DNA from: Gammaproteobacteria bacterium
GTDB lineage: Bacteria > Pseudomonadota > Gammaproteobacteria > Steroidobacterales > PWYM01
Length of the DNA: 50,120 bases
Direction: 5' to 3'
NCBI GenBank assembly: GCA_003567855.1
Contig: PWYM01000115.1
Location: 1-50,120, forward strand
Each line of letters opens with the position of its first letter. The first letter of the stretch is position 1. Under the pieces are notes generated by a model. It was given only the letters and a program-made list of their open reading frames with translations. It did no database searches and had not been told where the DNA came from. Below are positions 10,167-19,434 of this stretch, piece by piece. A program made the translations under genes and the position numbers.

Positions 10167-10619
10167 TCAATGCCCGTGAGGAATCACCGCGGTGGTCTCG
10201 ATCTCGATCTTGGCCCTGGGCTCCATCAGCGCCACCACCTGCACCACCGCCATCGCCGGGAAATGCTTGCCGATCACTTCCCGATAGGTGCGCCCCACGT
10301 TTTGCAACTGTGCGTTGTATTCGTCGCGGTCGGTGATGTACCAGGTCATGCGAACGATATGCTCGGGGCCCGCGCCGCCGGCGCGGAGGATCTCGAGCGT
10401 GTTCTCGAGCACCTGCCGGAACTGGTCAATGAAATCGTCGGAATGGAAGCGCCCGTGCGCGTCCCAGCCGACGATACCGGCGACGTAGACCTGGCGTCCC
10501 TCGGCGAGCATCGCGTTCGAGTACCCCGAGGGTCTCGGCCAGCCTTCGGGCAGCAGCGGCCTCGGCAGGCCGCCGGCAGGTTCGTGCTTCGTTTTCGAAT
10601 CAGGCTTGTACATCAGCAT
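10167..10619 (-). CDS. RidA/YjgF/UK114 family protein
   Basis: A 150-residue member of the RidA superfamily, slightly longer than the usual 125-130 because of an N-terminal extension. The core is recognisable: VYVAGIVGWD, the central FRQVLENTLEILRAGGAG helix and the C-terminal EPRAKIEIETTAV strand with the conserved Arg. RidA proteins hydrolyse reactive enamine or imine intermediates to ketones plus ammonia. Here the gene sits between the thiolase and acyl-CoA dehydrogenase genes of the aminobenzoyl-CoA-type operon, where an imine-forming step is chemically expected. The start is the ATG at 10619 or the in-frame ATG at 10613; AGGA is better spaced (nine bases) for the latter. Confidence 0.88.
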   Translation of the reverse strand: MLMYKPDSKTKHEPAGGLPRPLLPEGWPRPSGYSNAMLAEGRQVYVAGIVGWDAHGRFHSDDFIDQFRQVLENTLEILRAGGAGPEHIVRMTWYITDRDEYNAQLQNVGRTYREVIGKHFPAMAVVQVVALMEPRAKIEIETTAVIPHGH

Positions 10620-10636
10620 TCATCCTGTGAGCAGTC

Positions 10637-11806
10637 TCAGCCGCCACTCCTCGCGGCCAGCGTCTGGCGGGCAATGACGACCTTCTGGACCTCGGTCGCA
10701 CCCTCGTAGATACGTAATGCGCGGATCTCGCGGTACAGCTCCTCGACCTTCACGCCGCTGATCACACCCATCCCGCCGAAGATCTGCACCGCCTTGTCTA
10801 TGGTGTGCTGCGCCGTCTCGGTGGCATGCAGCTTGGCCATCGCGGCCTCGCGGGTCACGCGCCGTCCGGTGACATCGCGCGTCCACCCCGCGCGGTAAAC
10901 GAGCAGCGCGCTGCTATCGACATCGAGCGCCATCTCGGCGAGCATCGCCTGGATGATCTGCTGGTCGGCCAGTACGCCGCCGAACAGCTCGCGCGTGCTG
11001 GCGCGCTCCAGCGCCTCGTCCAGCGCGCGCCGAGCGAAACCAAGCGCTGCAGCACCGACGGTGGAACGAAACACGTCCAGCGTCCCCATCGCGGCCTTGA
11101 AACCCGCGCCGGCTTCACCGAGCAGACGCTCACCGGGCACGCGGCACCCTTCGAACGCAAGCGTCGCGAGCGGGTGCGGTGCGATGACCTGCTGGCGCTC
11201 GACCACCTTAAGGCCCGGCGTGTCGGCATCGACGATGAACGTACTGATGCCGCGCGCCCCAGGTGCCTCACCGGTGCGTGCGAACACGGTGTAAAAATCG
11301 GCAAGCCCGCCGTTGGAGATGTAGGTCTTGCCACCGTCTAGCACGTACCCGCCGTCGCGCGCACGCGCGGTCGTCTCCATGTTCGCGACATCCGACCCGG
11401 ACCGCAGTTCGGTAAGTGCGAACGCAGCGATCTTCTCGCCGCGCCGCACCGCCGGCAGGTAGGCCGCCTTCTGCTCCGGCGTTCCGAACAGCGTGATCGT
11501 CCCGCTGCCCAGCCCCTGCATTGCGAAAACGAAATCGGCCAGGCCCGAATGGCGCGCGAGTGTCTCGCGGATAAGGCAGAGCGAACGCACGTCCAGCACT
11601 TCGTGGCGCCCGCCGTACTCGGCAGGGACCACGTAGTCGAGCCAGCCGCCTTCGGCCAGCGCACGACACAGCGACCGGCACTCGGCGTCGAGGTCTTCAC
11701 CGTGACCATGGCGGATATTTTCGCTGGCCCATGCGTCTATCTGCGTGGCCAGTTCGCGGTGATGGTCATCGAAAAACGGCCATTCGAGGAAGCTGCGATC
11801 GGCCAT
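10637..11806 (-). CDS. Acyl-CoA dehydrogenase
   Basis: A 389-residue flavoprotein of typical length that oxidises acyl-CoA to 2-enoyl-CoA and passes electrons to ETF. Visible marks are [19 protein letters not shown] near the flavin site, [16 protein letters not shown], and the catalytic base Glu368 in IYEGATEVQ close to the C-terminus. The ATG lies two bases after the crotonase stop, and the RidA gene follows after 17 bases, so it belongs to the seven-gene operon. In the proposed pathway it would desaturate an alicyclic or ring-opened CoA thioester. The real substrate is unknown. Confidence 0.92.
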   Translation of the reverse strand: MADRSFLEWPFFDDHHRELATQIDAWASENIRHGHGEDLDAECRSLCRALAEGGWLDYVVPAEYGGRHEVLDVRSLCLIRETLARHSGLADFVFAMQGLGSGTITLFGTPEQKAAYLPAVRRGEKIAAFALTELRSGSDVANMETTARARDGGYVLDGGKTYISNGGLADFYTVFARTGEAPGARGISTFIVDADTPGLKVVERQQVIAPHPLATLAFEGCRVPGERLLGEAGAGFKAAMGTLDVFRSTVGAAALGFARRALDEALERASTRELFGGVLADQQIIQAMLAEMALDVDSSALLVYRAGWTRDVTGRRVTREAAMAKLHATETAQHTIDKAVQIFGGMGVISGVKVEELYREIRALRIYEGATEVQKVVIARQTLAARSGG

Positions 11807-11808
11807 CG

Positions 11809-12636
11809 TCAGTTACCCTCGAACTTCGGCCGCTCGTGTGCCACGAAGGCGTGGTAGGCACGGGCGAAATCCTGCGTCTGCATGCAGATCGCCTGCGCCT
11901 GCGCTTCCATCTCTATGGCCGTATCGAGGCTCACGTCCCATTCGACGTTGAGCTGATTCTTGGTAATACCATTGGCAAAGGTCGGACCCGAGGTGATACG
12001 CGCCGCAAGCCCGTGCGCGGTTTCACCCAGTGATTCCGGCTCCACAACCTGGTTGTAGAAGCCCCACCGCTCGCCCTCCTCGGCGCTCATCGATCGGCCC
12101 AGGAACAGGAGTTCCGAGGCTCGACCTTGGCCAATGATGCGAGGCAGCATCGCGCACGCACCCATATCGCAACCAGCGAGGCCCACACGGTTGAACAGGA
12201 ACGCCGTCTTCGCATCGGGCGTCGCAAGCCGCAGGTCGGAAGCCATCGCGATGATCGCACCGGCGCCGACGCACACGCCTTCCACCGCCGAGATCACCGG
12301 TTGTGGACACGCACGCATGGCCTTCACGAGATCCCCGGTCATGCGGGTGAATTCGAGCAACCCGCGCATGTCCTTGTCGACCAGCGGACCGATGATCTCG
12401 TGCACGTCGCCGCCGGAGCAGAAGTTGCCGCCAGCGCCGCGCACGACCACGCACTTGACCGCATCCACGTAGACGAGCGCGCGGAAGGTATCGCGAAGTT
12501 CGGCGTAGGACTCGAAGGTCAGCGGGTTCTTGCGCTCCGGGCGGTTGAGCGTGATCTCGGCCACCCCATCGGCGAACGACCAGAGAAAGTGGGTGGGCTT
12601 GAAGCGGGTGGGATCGTCAATCATTGCGGTCTTCAT
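11809..12636 (-). CDS. Enoyl-CoA hydratase/isomerase (crotonase) family, atypical active site
   Basis: A 275-residue crotonase-fold protein. The first oxyanion-hole segment [12 protein letters not shown] (residues 70-81) and the second [15 protein letters not shown] are present. The two glutamates of classic enoyl-CoA hydratases are not where expected: the GGGCEL-like position reads GAGAII, and the PE position reads [11 protein letters not shown], with Asp157 nearby. It may therefore catalyse isomerisation, hydration by other residues, or ring hydrolysis. Its 5' end overlaps the 3' end of the MarR gene by 20 bases, so translation is probably coupled. Start is the ATG at 12636, or the in-frame ATG at 12624. 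Confidence 0.88.
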   Translation of the reverse strand: MKTAMIDDPTRFKPTHFLWSFADGVAEITLNRPERKNPLTFESYAELRDTFRALVYVDAVKCVVVRGAGGNFCSGGDVHEIIGPLVDKDMRGLLEFTRMTGDLVKAMRACPQPVISAVEGVCVGAGAIIAMASDLRLATPDAKTAFLFNRVGLAGCDMGACAMLPRIIGQGRASELLFLGRSMSAEEGERWGFYNQVVEPESLGETAHGLAARITSGPTFANGITKNQLNVEWDVSLDTAIEMEAQAQAICMQTQDFARAYHAFVAHERPKFEGN

Positions 12637-13117
12637 TTCCGGTGCGCGCCGACATGATCACGCGCGCGAGCAGGTCAGTGAGCTGATCGATCTCGTCGTT
12701 GCCGAGATCGGCGAAGGCCTCGTCGATCCACGCTTCGTGGGCGCGGGCCATTTCCTTGAACGCACGGTGGCCTTTCCGGGTCAGCCGTACGAAAAACGTG
12801 CGTCCATCCGACGGGGACCGGGTACGCTCGACGAGCCCATCATCGACAAGCTTGCCGACCACCCCGGTGACGTTGCCGTTGGACACCAGCAGCTGCCTCG
12901 ACAGCTCCCCCATCGTGAGGCCAGCCGGGTTGCGCGTCAGCGCCGCGAGGATGTCGAAGCGCGGCAGCGTCGAGTCGAACTGCGTGGTCAGGTTGTTACG
13001 CAGGCGCTTCTCGATCAGCGTCGTGCACGAGAGCAGGCGCAGCCACAGCCGCAGCGAACGCTTGCTGTGCGGCGCGCCTCCGAACTTTTCCATCAACTGG
13101 ACGACTTTTTCACTCAT
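12617..13117 (-). CDS. MarR family transcriptional regulator
   Basis: A 166-residue winged-helix regulator. The DNA-binding core reads [21 protein letters not shown] (21 residues split by its turn near residue 83), followed by the wing [22 protein letters not shown] with the family's DxRxxxVxLT pattern. N- and C-terminal helices would form the dimer. MarR proteins of aromatic-degradation operons usually repress until an aryl-CoA ligand binds. It is embedded between the SDR and crotonase genes of the operon, so it likely controls its own transcript through the palindromic site at 16326-16347. The stop overlaps the start of the crotonase gene by 20 bases. Confidence 0.9.
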   Translation of the reverse strand: MSEKVVQLMEKFGGAPHSKRSLRLWLRLLSCTTLIEKRLRNNLTTQFDSTLPRFDILAALTRNPAGLTMGELSRQLLVSNGNVTGVVGKLVDDGLVERTRSPSDGRTFFVRLTRKGHRAFKEMARAHEAWIDEAFADLGNDEIDQLTDLLARVIMSARTGNEDRND

Positions 13118-13166
13118 TGATACACGCTTTCATTGCCGTGACAGTGGACCGGCCGGGGTCCACTCG

Positions 13167-13934
13167 CTACATGATTTCGCCACCCGCCACGACCAGCGAC
13201 TGTCCGGTGATCGCGCGATTGACCGGCAGCGCCAGCCAGACGACCGCCGCGGCCACCTCGTCGACCTCGACGAGCCGGCCCTGCGGGTTGCTCTTCACGA
13301 ACTCGGTCAGTGCCTGGTCCCGGCTGCGGCCGGTTTTTTCTACGATCCGGTCGAGCGAACGCGAGACCAGCTCGGTATCGGTGAAGCCCGGGCAGACACA
13401 GTTGACCGTGACCGGCTTACGCGCCATCTCCAGTGCCAGCGATCGGGTCAGCCCCACCACGCCGTGCTTGGATGCCGTGTAGGCAGAAGTGTACGGATAA
13501 CCCTTCAATCCTGCAGTACTTGCAATATTGATGATCCGGCCCTGCCCCGCGTCGAGCATCTGCGGCAGTGCAGCACGCGTGCAAAGGAACGTACCGGTCA
13601 GGTTGACATCGAGCATCTGCCGCCATTGCTCGACCGTGGTACGCATGAACGGCGCAGTACTCTCACCGCCTGCATTGTTGACAAGTATGGTCACCGGCGC
13701 GGTACTTCCGGCCGCCTCGAATGCGTCGGCGACCGACGCCTCGTCGGTGACGTCCAGCCGCTGCCACCGCGCCCCGGGGAGCGCGGCCGCGACCGACTCG
13801 AGGCGCTTCTCGTCGCGGCCCATCAGCGTCACACCAGCGCCCGCGGCCGCAAGGGCTTCGGCGGACGCTCGGCCGATCCCGGTGCCGCCGCCGGTCACGA
13901 CCGCGTGTTGTCCGGCCAGTAGCTGCTCGGCCAC
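13167..13934 (-). CDS. SDR family oxidoreductase (3-hydroxyacyl-CoA dehydrogenase/FabG-like)
   Basis: A 255-residue classical short-chain dehydrogenase. The cofactor motif VVTGGGTGIGRA starts near residue 12, NNAG is at 86-89, and the catalytic tetrad is Asn111, Ser139, Tyr152 and Lys156 (YTSAYTASKHG). Arg40 after beta-strand 2 suggests NADP(H) but this is weak. It starts three bases after the stop of the monooxygenase/reductase gene and is followed by MarR after 49 bases. In the operon it would oxidise or reduce a hydroxyl/keto group of the alicyclic CoA thioester formed by the preceding enzyme. Substrate inferred, not shown. Confidence 0.9.
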   Translation of the reverse strand: MAEQLLAGQHAVVTGGGTGIGRASAEALAAAGAGVTLMGRDEKRLESVAAALPGARWQRLDVTDEASVADAFEAAGSTAPVTILVNNAGGESTAPFMRTTVEQWRQMLDVNLTGTFLCTRAALPQMLDAGQGRIINIASTAGLKGYPYTSAYTASKHGVVGLTRSLALEMARKPVTVNCVCPGFTDTELVSRSLDRIVEKTGRSRDQALTEFVKSNPQGRLVEVDEVAAAVVWLALPVNRAITGQSLVVAGGEIM

Positions 13935-13937
13935 GAC

Positions 13938-16235
13938 TCAGGCCTTCAGGGACAACATATCGGCGGCGCGCTGCAGGTTGCGCGCGAGCTGCGCCACACC
14001 CGCCTCGTACTGCGGCGGCACGTGCACGCCCCGGTATCCGAACTCCGCGGCCGCCCGCAGCGTCCAGTGCGGGTCGGCCAGGTGCGGGCGCGCGAGCGCG
14101 CAGAGATCGGCACGGCCCGCGGCCAGAATGCTGTTGACGTGATCGACCTCGTAGATGTTGCCGACCGCCATCGTCGCGCATCCGAGCTCGTTGCGAATAC
14201 GGTCGGAGAATGGCGTCTGGAACATGCGCCCATAAACGGGCTCCGCGTCAGGCGTGGTCTGGCCCGCCGACACGTCGATCAGGTCGGCGCCGGCCTGCAC
14301 GAAGGCCTCGGAGATCCTGACCGCGTCCTCGCCCGTGATGCCGCGTTCACCGACCCAGTCGGTCGCGGAGATGCGCACCGCCAGAGGCTTTTCCGCAGGC
14401 CACGTATCGCGTATCGCGCGGAAAACCTCCAGCGGGTAGCGCAGGCGGTTCTCCAGGCTGCCGCCGTACTCGTCGGTACGCCGGTTGGTCACCGGCGTGA
14501 TGAAGGCCGACAGCAGGTAACCGTGGGCCGCGTGCATCTCGAGCATGTCGAACCCGCACTCGATCGCACGCTCGGTCGCGGCCACGTACTCGGCCAGCAC
14601 CCGGTCCATGTCCTCGCGGGTCATGGGCCGCGGGACCTGGTTACCCTCGTCCCACGGCACGTCCGACGCCGAGATGATCGGCCAGTTGCCCTCCGGCAGA
14701 GGCTTGTCCATGCCGTCCCAGGCAAGGCGCGTGGAACCCTTGGGGCCCGCGTGACCGAGCTGCAGGCACATCTTGGCCTCGCTGTGCCGGTGCACGTAGT
14801 CGACGATGCGCCTCCACGCGGCAACGTGCTCGTCATTGTAGATGCCGGTACACCCCGGGCTGATCCGGCCCTCGGCCGAGATGTTGGTCATCTCTGTGTA
14901 GACGAGTCCGGCGCCGCCCTGCGCACGTGCACCCAGGTGGACGAGGTGGAAATCGTTGGGTGTGCCATCCACTGCGCTGTACATGCACATCGGTGACACC
15001 ACGACGCGGTTGTTGAGCGTGAGATCCTTGATACGGAAAGGCGTGAACATGGGCGGACGCGCTTTCTCCGGCCGCTTGCCTGTCGCCCGTTCGTCGAACC
15101 ACTTCTCGACGCCCTCGAGCCAGTCGCGGTCTCGCACGCGGAGGTTTTCGTGGCTCACCCGCTGGCTGCGCGTGAGCAGCGAATAGGTGAACTGCACCGG
15201 GTGGAAATCGAGGTAGCGCTCCACGGTCTCGAACCACTCAGTGGAGTTGCGCGCCGCGCTCTGGATCTTGAGCACTTCCAGGTGGCGCTCTTCCTGGTAC
15301 TGCTCGAGGCCCTGCTCGACCGACAGCGACTTGTCGTGCAGCACTTGGGCGAGCTTGATCGCGTCTTCCAGCGCCAGCTTCGTGCCGGAGCCGATCGAGA
15401 AATGCGCCGTATGCGCCGCGTCGCCGAGCAGCACAAGATTGCGGTGGTGCCACCGCTCGCACAGGACCCGCGGGAAGTTCAGCCACGCCGACCCGCGCAG
15501 ATGGCGCGCGTTGCTCATCAGCTCGTTGCCGTCGAGATGGCGCGCGAAGATGCGCTCGAGCGTACGACACGAGTCGTCCTGACTCATCTCACCGAAACCG
15601 AAGGCTTTCCAGGTGCGCTCGGAGCATTCAGCGATGAACGTCGAGGTGTCGGCGTCGAACTGGTAGGCGTGCGCCCAGATCCAGCCATGCTCGGTCTTCT
15701 CGAACGCGAAGGTGAATGCATCGAAACGCTTGTGGGTTCCGAGCCAGACGAACTTGTTCTTGCGCACCTCGATATCGGGCTTGAAGAATTCAGCGTACTG
15801 GGTCCGCCACTTGCTGTTGAGCCCATCCGAGGCGATAACGAGGTCGTAGCCCGAGTAGTCATCGAGGTTCGGTTCGATCTCGACCTCGAACTCGAGACGC
15901 ACACCCAGCTCGCGCGCGCGCTCCTGGAGGATACCAAGCAGCTCCTTGCGGCCGATGCCTATGAACCCATGGCCGGTCGACGTCTCACGATGCCCGTCGA
16001 CGACGACATCGATGTCGTCCCAGTGCACGAAACTGTCAATGATCGTGCGAGCCGTATCGGGGTCATTTACGCGCAGATTCTCCATCGTCTGATCGGAGAA
16101 CACGACGCCCCAGCCGAAGGTGTCACCCGGGCGGTTTCGCTCGAAGACGACGATGTCGTGATCCGGATTGCGAAGCTTCATCGAGATGGCGAAATACAGG
16201 CCTGCCGGCCCGGCACCCAGACACGCGATTTTCAT
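13938..16235 (-). CDS. Bifunctional FAD monooxygenase / Old Yellow Enzyme-type reductase (2-aminobenzoyl-CoA monooxygenase/reductase or salicylyl-CoA 5-hydroxylase type)
   Basis: A 765-residue two-domain fusion from the ATG at 16235; AAGGA lies about ten bases upstream, better than for the GTG at 16241. Residues 1-385 are a class A flavoprotein hydroxylase: [15 protein letters not shown] for the FAD dinucleotide fold and [16 protein letters not shown] near 271 for the second FAD motif. Residues 396-765 are an Old Yellow Enzyme barrel with [36 protein letters not shown] and [16 protein letters not shown]. This architecture is that of Azoarcus 2-aminobenzoyl-CoA monooxygenase/reductase, which hydroxylates and then reduces the ring, and of proteins called salicylyl-CoA 5-hydroxylases. 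Beta-oxidation-type partners and no gentisate dioxygenase favour the first. First gene of the operon. Confidence 0.85.
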   Translation of the reverse strand: MKIACLGAGPAGLYFAISMKLRNPDHDIVVFERNRPGDTFGWGVVFSDQTMENLRVNDPDTARTIIDSFVHWDDIDVVVDGHRETSTGHGFIGIGRKELLGILQERARELGVRLEFEVEIEPNLDDYSGYDLVIASDGLNSKWRTQYAEFFKPDIEVRKNKFVWLGTHKRFDAFTFAFEKTEHGWIWAHAYQFDADTSTFIAECSERTWKAFGFGEMSQDDSCRTLERIFARHLDGNELMSNARHLRGSAWLNFPRVLCERWHHRNLVLLGDAAHTAHFSIGSGTKLALEDAIKLAQVLHDKSLSVEQGLEQYQEERHLEVLKIQSAARNSTEWFETVERYLDFHPVQFTYSLLTRSQRVSHENLRVRDRDWLEGVEKWFDERATGKRPEKARPPMFTPFRIKDLTLNNRVVVSPMCMYSAVDGTPNDFHLVHLGARAQGGAGLVYTEMTNISAEGRISPGCTGIYNDEHVAAWRRIVDYVHRHSEAKMCLQLGHAGPKGSTRLAWDGMDKPLPEGNWPIISASDVPWDEGNQVPRPMTREDMDRVLAEYVAATERAIECGFDMLEMHAAHGYLLSAFITPVTNRRTDEYGGSLENRLRYPLEVFRAIRDTWPAEKPLAVRISATDWVGERGITGEDAVRISEAFVQAGADLIDVSAGQTTPDAEPVYGRMFQTPFSDRIRNELGCATMAVGNIYEVDHVNSILAAGRADLCALARPHLADPHWTLRAAAEFGYRGVHVPPQYEAGVAQLARNLQRAADMLSLKA

Positions 16236-16325
16236 CGGCACACTTTCCTTTTTGGCTCAACGACGCACGCGTCGGGCGCGGGGCGCTGACGAGGCGCGCA
16301 GCTGCGGTTCAGCAACGGATCAGAA

Positions 16326-16347
16326 TTTAATTTAATCATAAAATAGT
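16326..16347. promoter_or_regulatory. Candidate operator A (shared AT-rich motif) upstream of the aromatic-CoA operon
   Basis: An AT-rich island in GC-rich surroundings, 91-112 bases before the operon start. Core at 16329-16344 follows A-N-TTTA-N4-TAAA-A-T, an inverted repeat with four-base half-sites. It matches the site at 29505-29526 at 18 of 22 positions and the site at 40798-40819 at 14 of 22. A MarR binding site is the favoured reading; part of the A/T content may also be promoter. Confidence 0.5.
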
Positions 16348-16441
16348 TTTGGTTGCCAATCACGGCGAACCGAAAACTGGCGCCATGACGCGTCCGCGCG
16401 GGATGGGCTGCGGCGTCGCGCAGATCGCGACCGCATGTCGG

Positions 16442-17815
16442 TCAATGAGGACGGCTTTCCGGGGTGCCCGCAAGCTGTAGCGCATCGGTGTCGATGATAT
16501 CGCCTTCCTTCATCACGAGTTCGATCCGCTTGGCATTGTCGATGTCCTCGGTCGGATCCGCGGACAGCAACACTGCATCTGCGAGCTTGCCTTCGGTGAT
16601 CGAGCCGAGTTCGGACTCCAAGCCGAGGAATATTGCACCATTCAGCGTTGCGATACGGATGATGTCGAGCGGCGCGATCCCGGCATCGGCGAGCAGCTCC
16701 ATCTCGCGGTGTGCGGCCGGACCGATGGTCTGGTCGGACCCCAACACGAGGATTCCGCCCGCATCGTGCACGCGCCTGACATTTTCCTGCGCAATGGGTG
16801 TCATGATCTTCATCCACTGCGTCCATGGACTGCGCGCCCACTCCTCACGCTGCCCGGTGCGCAGCTCGTCGATCTCCTCGGCGCTGTACGTGGCCCGGTA
16901 CAGCGGCTGGTCGAGGTGTCCGGGATCGTCGACGAGCCGGCTGTAGCTCTCGCCGATCGTCAGGGTGGTGACCATGGGTATGCGCTTGGCCGCCATCAGC
17001 TGCACGTAGCCGTCACTCACCGGCCCCTGGATGACCGGGTGCGCCAGGGTATCGACGCCTGCGAAGACCGCCTCGCGGTGACGCAGCTCACCCGATGCGT
17101 GCACCGTCGTGCGTATCCCATGCGCGTTGTAGTACTCGACGATACGCTGCATCAGCTCGGGATCGAGCCTCGGAATCATCGGGCGCGAGCCCCAGCCGCG
17201 TTCCTCGTATGTCAGCTTGAGCACATCGGGCTCGCGCGCGATGTGCAGGTCCAGCGCCTCGCGCGCCTCGGGCCAGCTCTCCACGTCGGTGGAGCCTGGA
17301 CCGCTGCCATGGCTGCCCGGGGCGGTGACGATCCCACCGGTCGCGAATATACGCGGCGCAACGAGCGTGCCCGCCCGCTCCTCCTCGCGCAGACCGAAAA
17401 TATATTCGGGCAGGTTACCCGCGTCGTAGACACTCGTAACGCCGCTGTAGAGATAGCTGTGCAGCGCCTGGATGCCATAATCCCTGCGGATATCTTCCTC
17501 GCGCAACCCGTCGGGCGTAATCCGCGTGCCGCCCCGCAGGTGGATGTGCAGATCCATGAGCCCCGGAATCAGGTACTTTCCGCGGCCGTCTATCTCGCGA
17601 CCCTCCACATCCGGCGCGAGCGCCGAAGGGATGACGGCTTCGAAACGCCCGTCACGCACGACCACGGTCATGTCCGACATCGGCGCGGCTCCGGTGCCGT
17701 CGATCACCGTCACATTGCTGAACGTCACCACGTCGGCCATCGCGACCGGGTGGAACCCCATGCCGAATGCGCCCACCGCGCAGATCACGCCGATCATTTG
17801 TCGTAAACCGGTCAT
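16442..17815 (-). CDS. Secreted amidohydrolase family protein (downstream of pair)
   Basis: A 457-residue metal-dependent amidohydrolase. The ATG at 17815 gives a signal peptide (hydrophobic core about residues 7-22, AMA-type cleavage near 27), so it should be periplasmic; the longer open frame upstream is shadow of the preceding gene. The metal ligands expected for a binuclear TIM barrel are visible: His90 and His92 in DLHIHL, Lys200 in VLKLTYEE as possible carboxylated lysine, His239 in TTVHASGE, His259 in TLAHP and Asp361 in LGSDQTIG. It starts one base after the stop of its upstream paralogue. Likely cleaves an amide or peptide-like compound; substrate unknown. Confidence 0.87.
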   Translation of the reverse strand: MTGLRQMIGVICAVGAFGMGFHPVAMADVVTFSNVTVIDGTGAAPMSDMTVVVRDGRFEAVIPSALAPDVEGREIDGRGKYLIPGLMDLHIHLRGGTRITPDGLREEDIRRDYGIQALHSYLYSGVTSVYDAGNLPEYIFGLREEERAGTLVAPRIFATGGIVTAPGSHGSGPGSTDVESWPEAREALDLHIAREPDVLKLTYEERGWGSRPMIPRLDPELMQRIVEYYNAHGIRTTVHASGELRHREAVFAGVDTLAHPVIQGPVSDGYVQLMAAKRIPMVTTLTIGESYSRLVDDPGHLDQPLYRATYSAEEIDELRTGQREEWARSPWTQWMKIMTPIAQENVRRVHDAGGILVLGSDQTIGPAAHREMELLADAGIAPLDIIRIATLNGAIFLGLESELGSITEGKLADAVLLSADPTEDIDNAKRIELVMKEGDIIDTDALQLAGTPESRPH

Positions 17816-17816
17816 A

Positions 17817-19163
17817 TCAATTCTCCGGGCTGTAAAAGACGATGCCGTCGCGCATGACGAAGTCCACGCCGAGCACGGCCTCGATATCTTCGAGCGGATT
17901 GCCGGGCATCGCCACGATGTCGGCCAGGTGACCGACCTCGAGGCTTCCCACCGCCTCAATGCCGCCTGCACGTGCCGCGTCGACCGTCCCTGCCTTCAGC
18001 GCCTGCATCGGCGTCATGCCGATATTGACGTATTCGACGAACTCCCATGGATTGTCACCATGCGGGGATACGCCGCTGTCGGTACCAAGCGCTATGCGCA
18101 CGCCCATCCGGTGCGCAAGCTCGGTCATGTCCTTGGGCTGTCGGCCAAGTTCGAGGAGCTTTTCGAGCACCTGGGGCGGCGCGTCGGCAAACGGGCCCTC
18201 GAGCATGGCCTCGCGGGTATCACCGACGTAGGTGATCGGGTACACGGTGGGGATCAGCCATGCGTCTTTCTCGATGAACAGGCGCATGGTCTCCTCGGTC
18301 GCCCACATTGCGTGTTCGATCGAATCGAAACCCGCGCGCAGTGCAGCCTCTATGCCCGCGCGCTCGTGGGCGTGGGCCGTCACCTTGCGGCCCAGCGCGT
18401 GCGCGGTCTCCGCGATCGCGTCGAGTTCCGCCTGGGTGAACTGCATGCCCGTACCGGCGGCGGTGTCGGACAATACGCCGCCCGTGGCGGTGACCTTGAT
18501 CACATCGGCACCGCGCCGAACCATTTCGCGCACCGCTCGCCTGCAGTCATCCGGACCGTTGCAGGTTCCGGTCGCGGGCAACGCGTCGCGCACTTCCTCG
18601 CGGTATCCGTGAAAGTCGGCATGACCACCACTGGGCGTGATCGCCGAACCCGCCACCAGTAGGCGCGGGCCGGGCACCAGGCCGTCGGCAATCGCGTCGC
18701 GCAGCGCGAACGCCGCGTAGCCGCGCGAACCCAGGTCACGCACGGTCGTGAACCCGCTGCGAAGCGTCTTTTCGGCGTTGTGAGCCGCGAGCAGCGCGAA
18801 GTACTCGTCGGGCTTGCGCACATAGAGGTCGCGGGCACCGGCCGTGGCCTGCGCGGTCAGGTGCACATGCAGGTCAATGAAACCGGGCATCACGAAGCGG
18901 TCCGACAAGTCGATGACCCGCGCCGTCCCATCGAGCCCGAGGGTGTCCGCGGTCGCATGACCCTCGTGAATCGCCTCGATACGCCCTGCCCGAATGACCA
19001 CCGTGGCAACCTCGACGGGCGCCTCACCGGGGACCGCAAGCAGCGTGCCGGCATGCACGATCGTGACCGCGTCTGTGCCCCCGTTCCCGGCAGCACTTGT
19101 TGTGCCGACGCCTGTAGTCACGACGAGACACAAGGCCAACGCGACATGTTTCAAACGTTGCAT
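17817..19163 (-). CDS. Secreted amidohydrolase family protein (prolidase/imidazolonepropionase-like, upstream of pair)
   Basis: A 448-residue protein. The ATG at 19163 is chosen because GGGGGAGG ends six bases before it, whereas the ATG at 19169 directly abuts that site. The N-terminus is a signal peptide with a cleavage region near SAAG. Metal ligands are complete: His99 and His101 (DLHVHL), Lys223 (VIKVTATGG), His264/His266 (TAHAHE), His284 (IEHAMW) and Asp362 (LGTDSG). This is the pattern of Xaa-Pro dipeptidase-like amidohydrolases acting on dipeptides or N-acyl amino acids. It is paired with the second amidohydrolase and divergent from a TonB-dependent receptor, implying uptake plus periplasmic hydrolysis of one ligand. 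Confidence 0.88.
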   Translation of the reverse strand: MQRLKHVALALCLVVTTGVGTTSAAGNGGTDAVTIVHAGTLLAVPGEAPVEVATVVIRAGRIEAIHEGHATADTLGLDGTARVIDLSDRFVMPGFIDLHVHLTAQATAGARDLYVRKPDEYFALLAAHNAEKTLRSGFTTVRDLGSRGYAAFALRDAIADGLVPGPRLLVAGSAITPSGGHADFHGYREEVRDALPATGTCNGPDDCRRAVREMVRRGADVIKVTATGGVLSDTAAGTGMQFTQAELDAIAETAHALGRKVTAHAHERAGIEAALRAGFDSIEHAMWATEETMRLFIEKDAWLIPTVYPITYVGDTREAMLEGPFADAPPQVLEKLLELGRQPKDMTELAHRMGVRIALGTDSGVSPHGDNPWEFVEYVNIGMTPMQALKAGTVDAARAGGIEAVGSLEVGHLADIVAMPGNPLEDIEAVLGVDFVMRDGIVFYSPEN

Positions 19164-19330
19164 TTCCATCCTCCCCCATCGACCGCCCATTTCAAGTTAA
19201 AAATACCTGCCAACGCCCTTGGGCGTCCACCAGACCGCGCCGAGAACGCTGACACTGCGCCTCCCATGCGGTCATTCGAGCCTGCAGGATGACCGCAAAC
19301 ACTGCGTGACACTGAAGTTATTTTAGATCT

Positions 19331-19360
19331 ATACAATTGTTGACGAATTTGGCATTGTAT
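19331..19360. promoter_or_regulatory. Inverted repeat in the amidohydrolase/TonB-receptor intergenic region
   Basis: The seven-base arm ATACAAT at 19331-19337 is repeated inverted as ATTGTAT at 19354-19360, separated by 16 bases, in an AT-rich patch between the divergent amidohydrolase and receptor genes. It also contains the palindrome ACAATTGT at 19333-19340. The place suits an operator controlling both directions. No clear -35/-10 pair was found. Confidence 0.45.
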
Positions 19361-19434
19361 GCGCGAGCACCTTGTCAGAAAAACACCACACATTGGGCAC
19401 TTAGCGACGTTTCCATTCGCCGGGAGGGATCATC

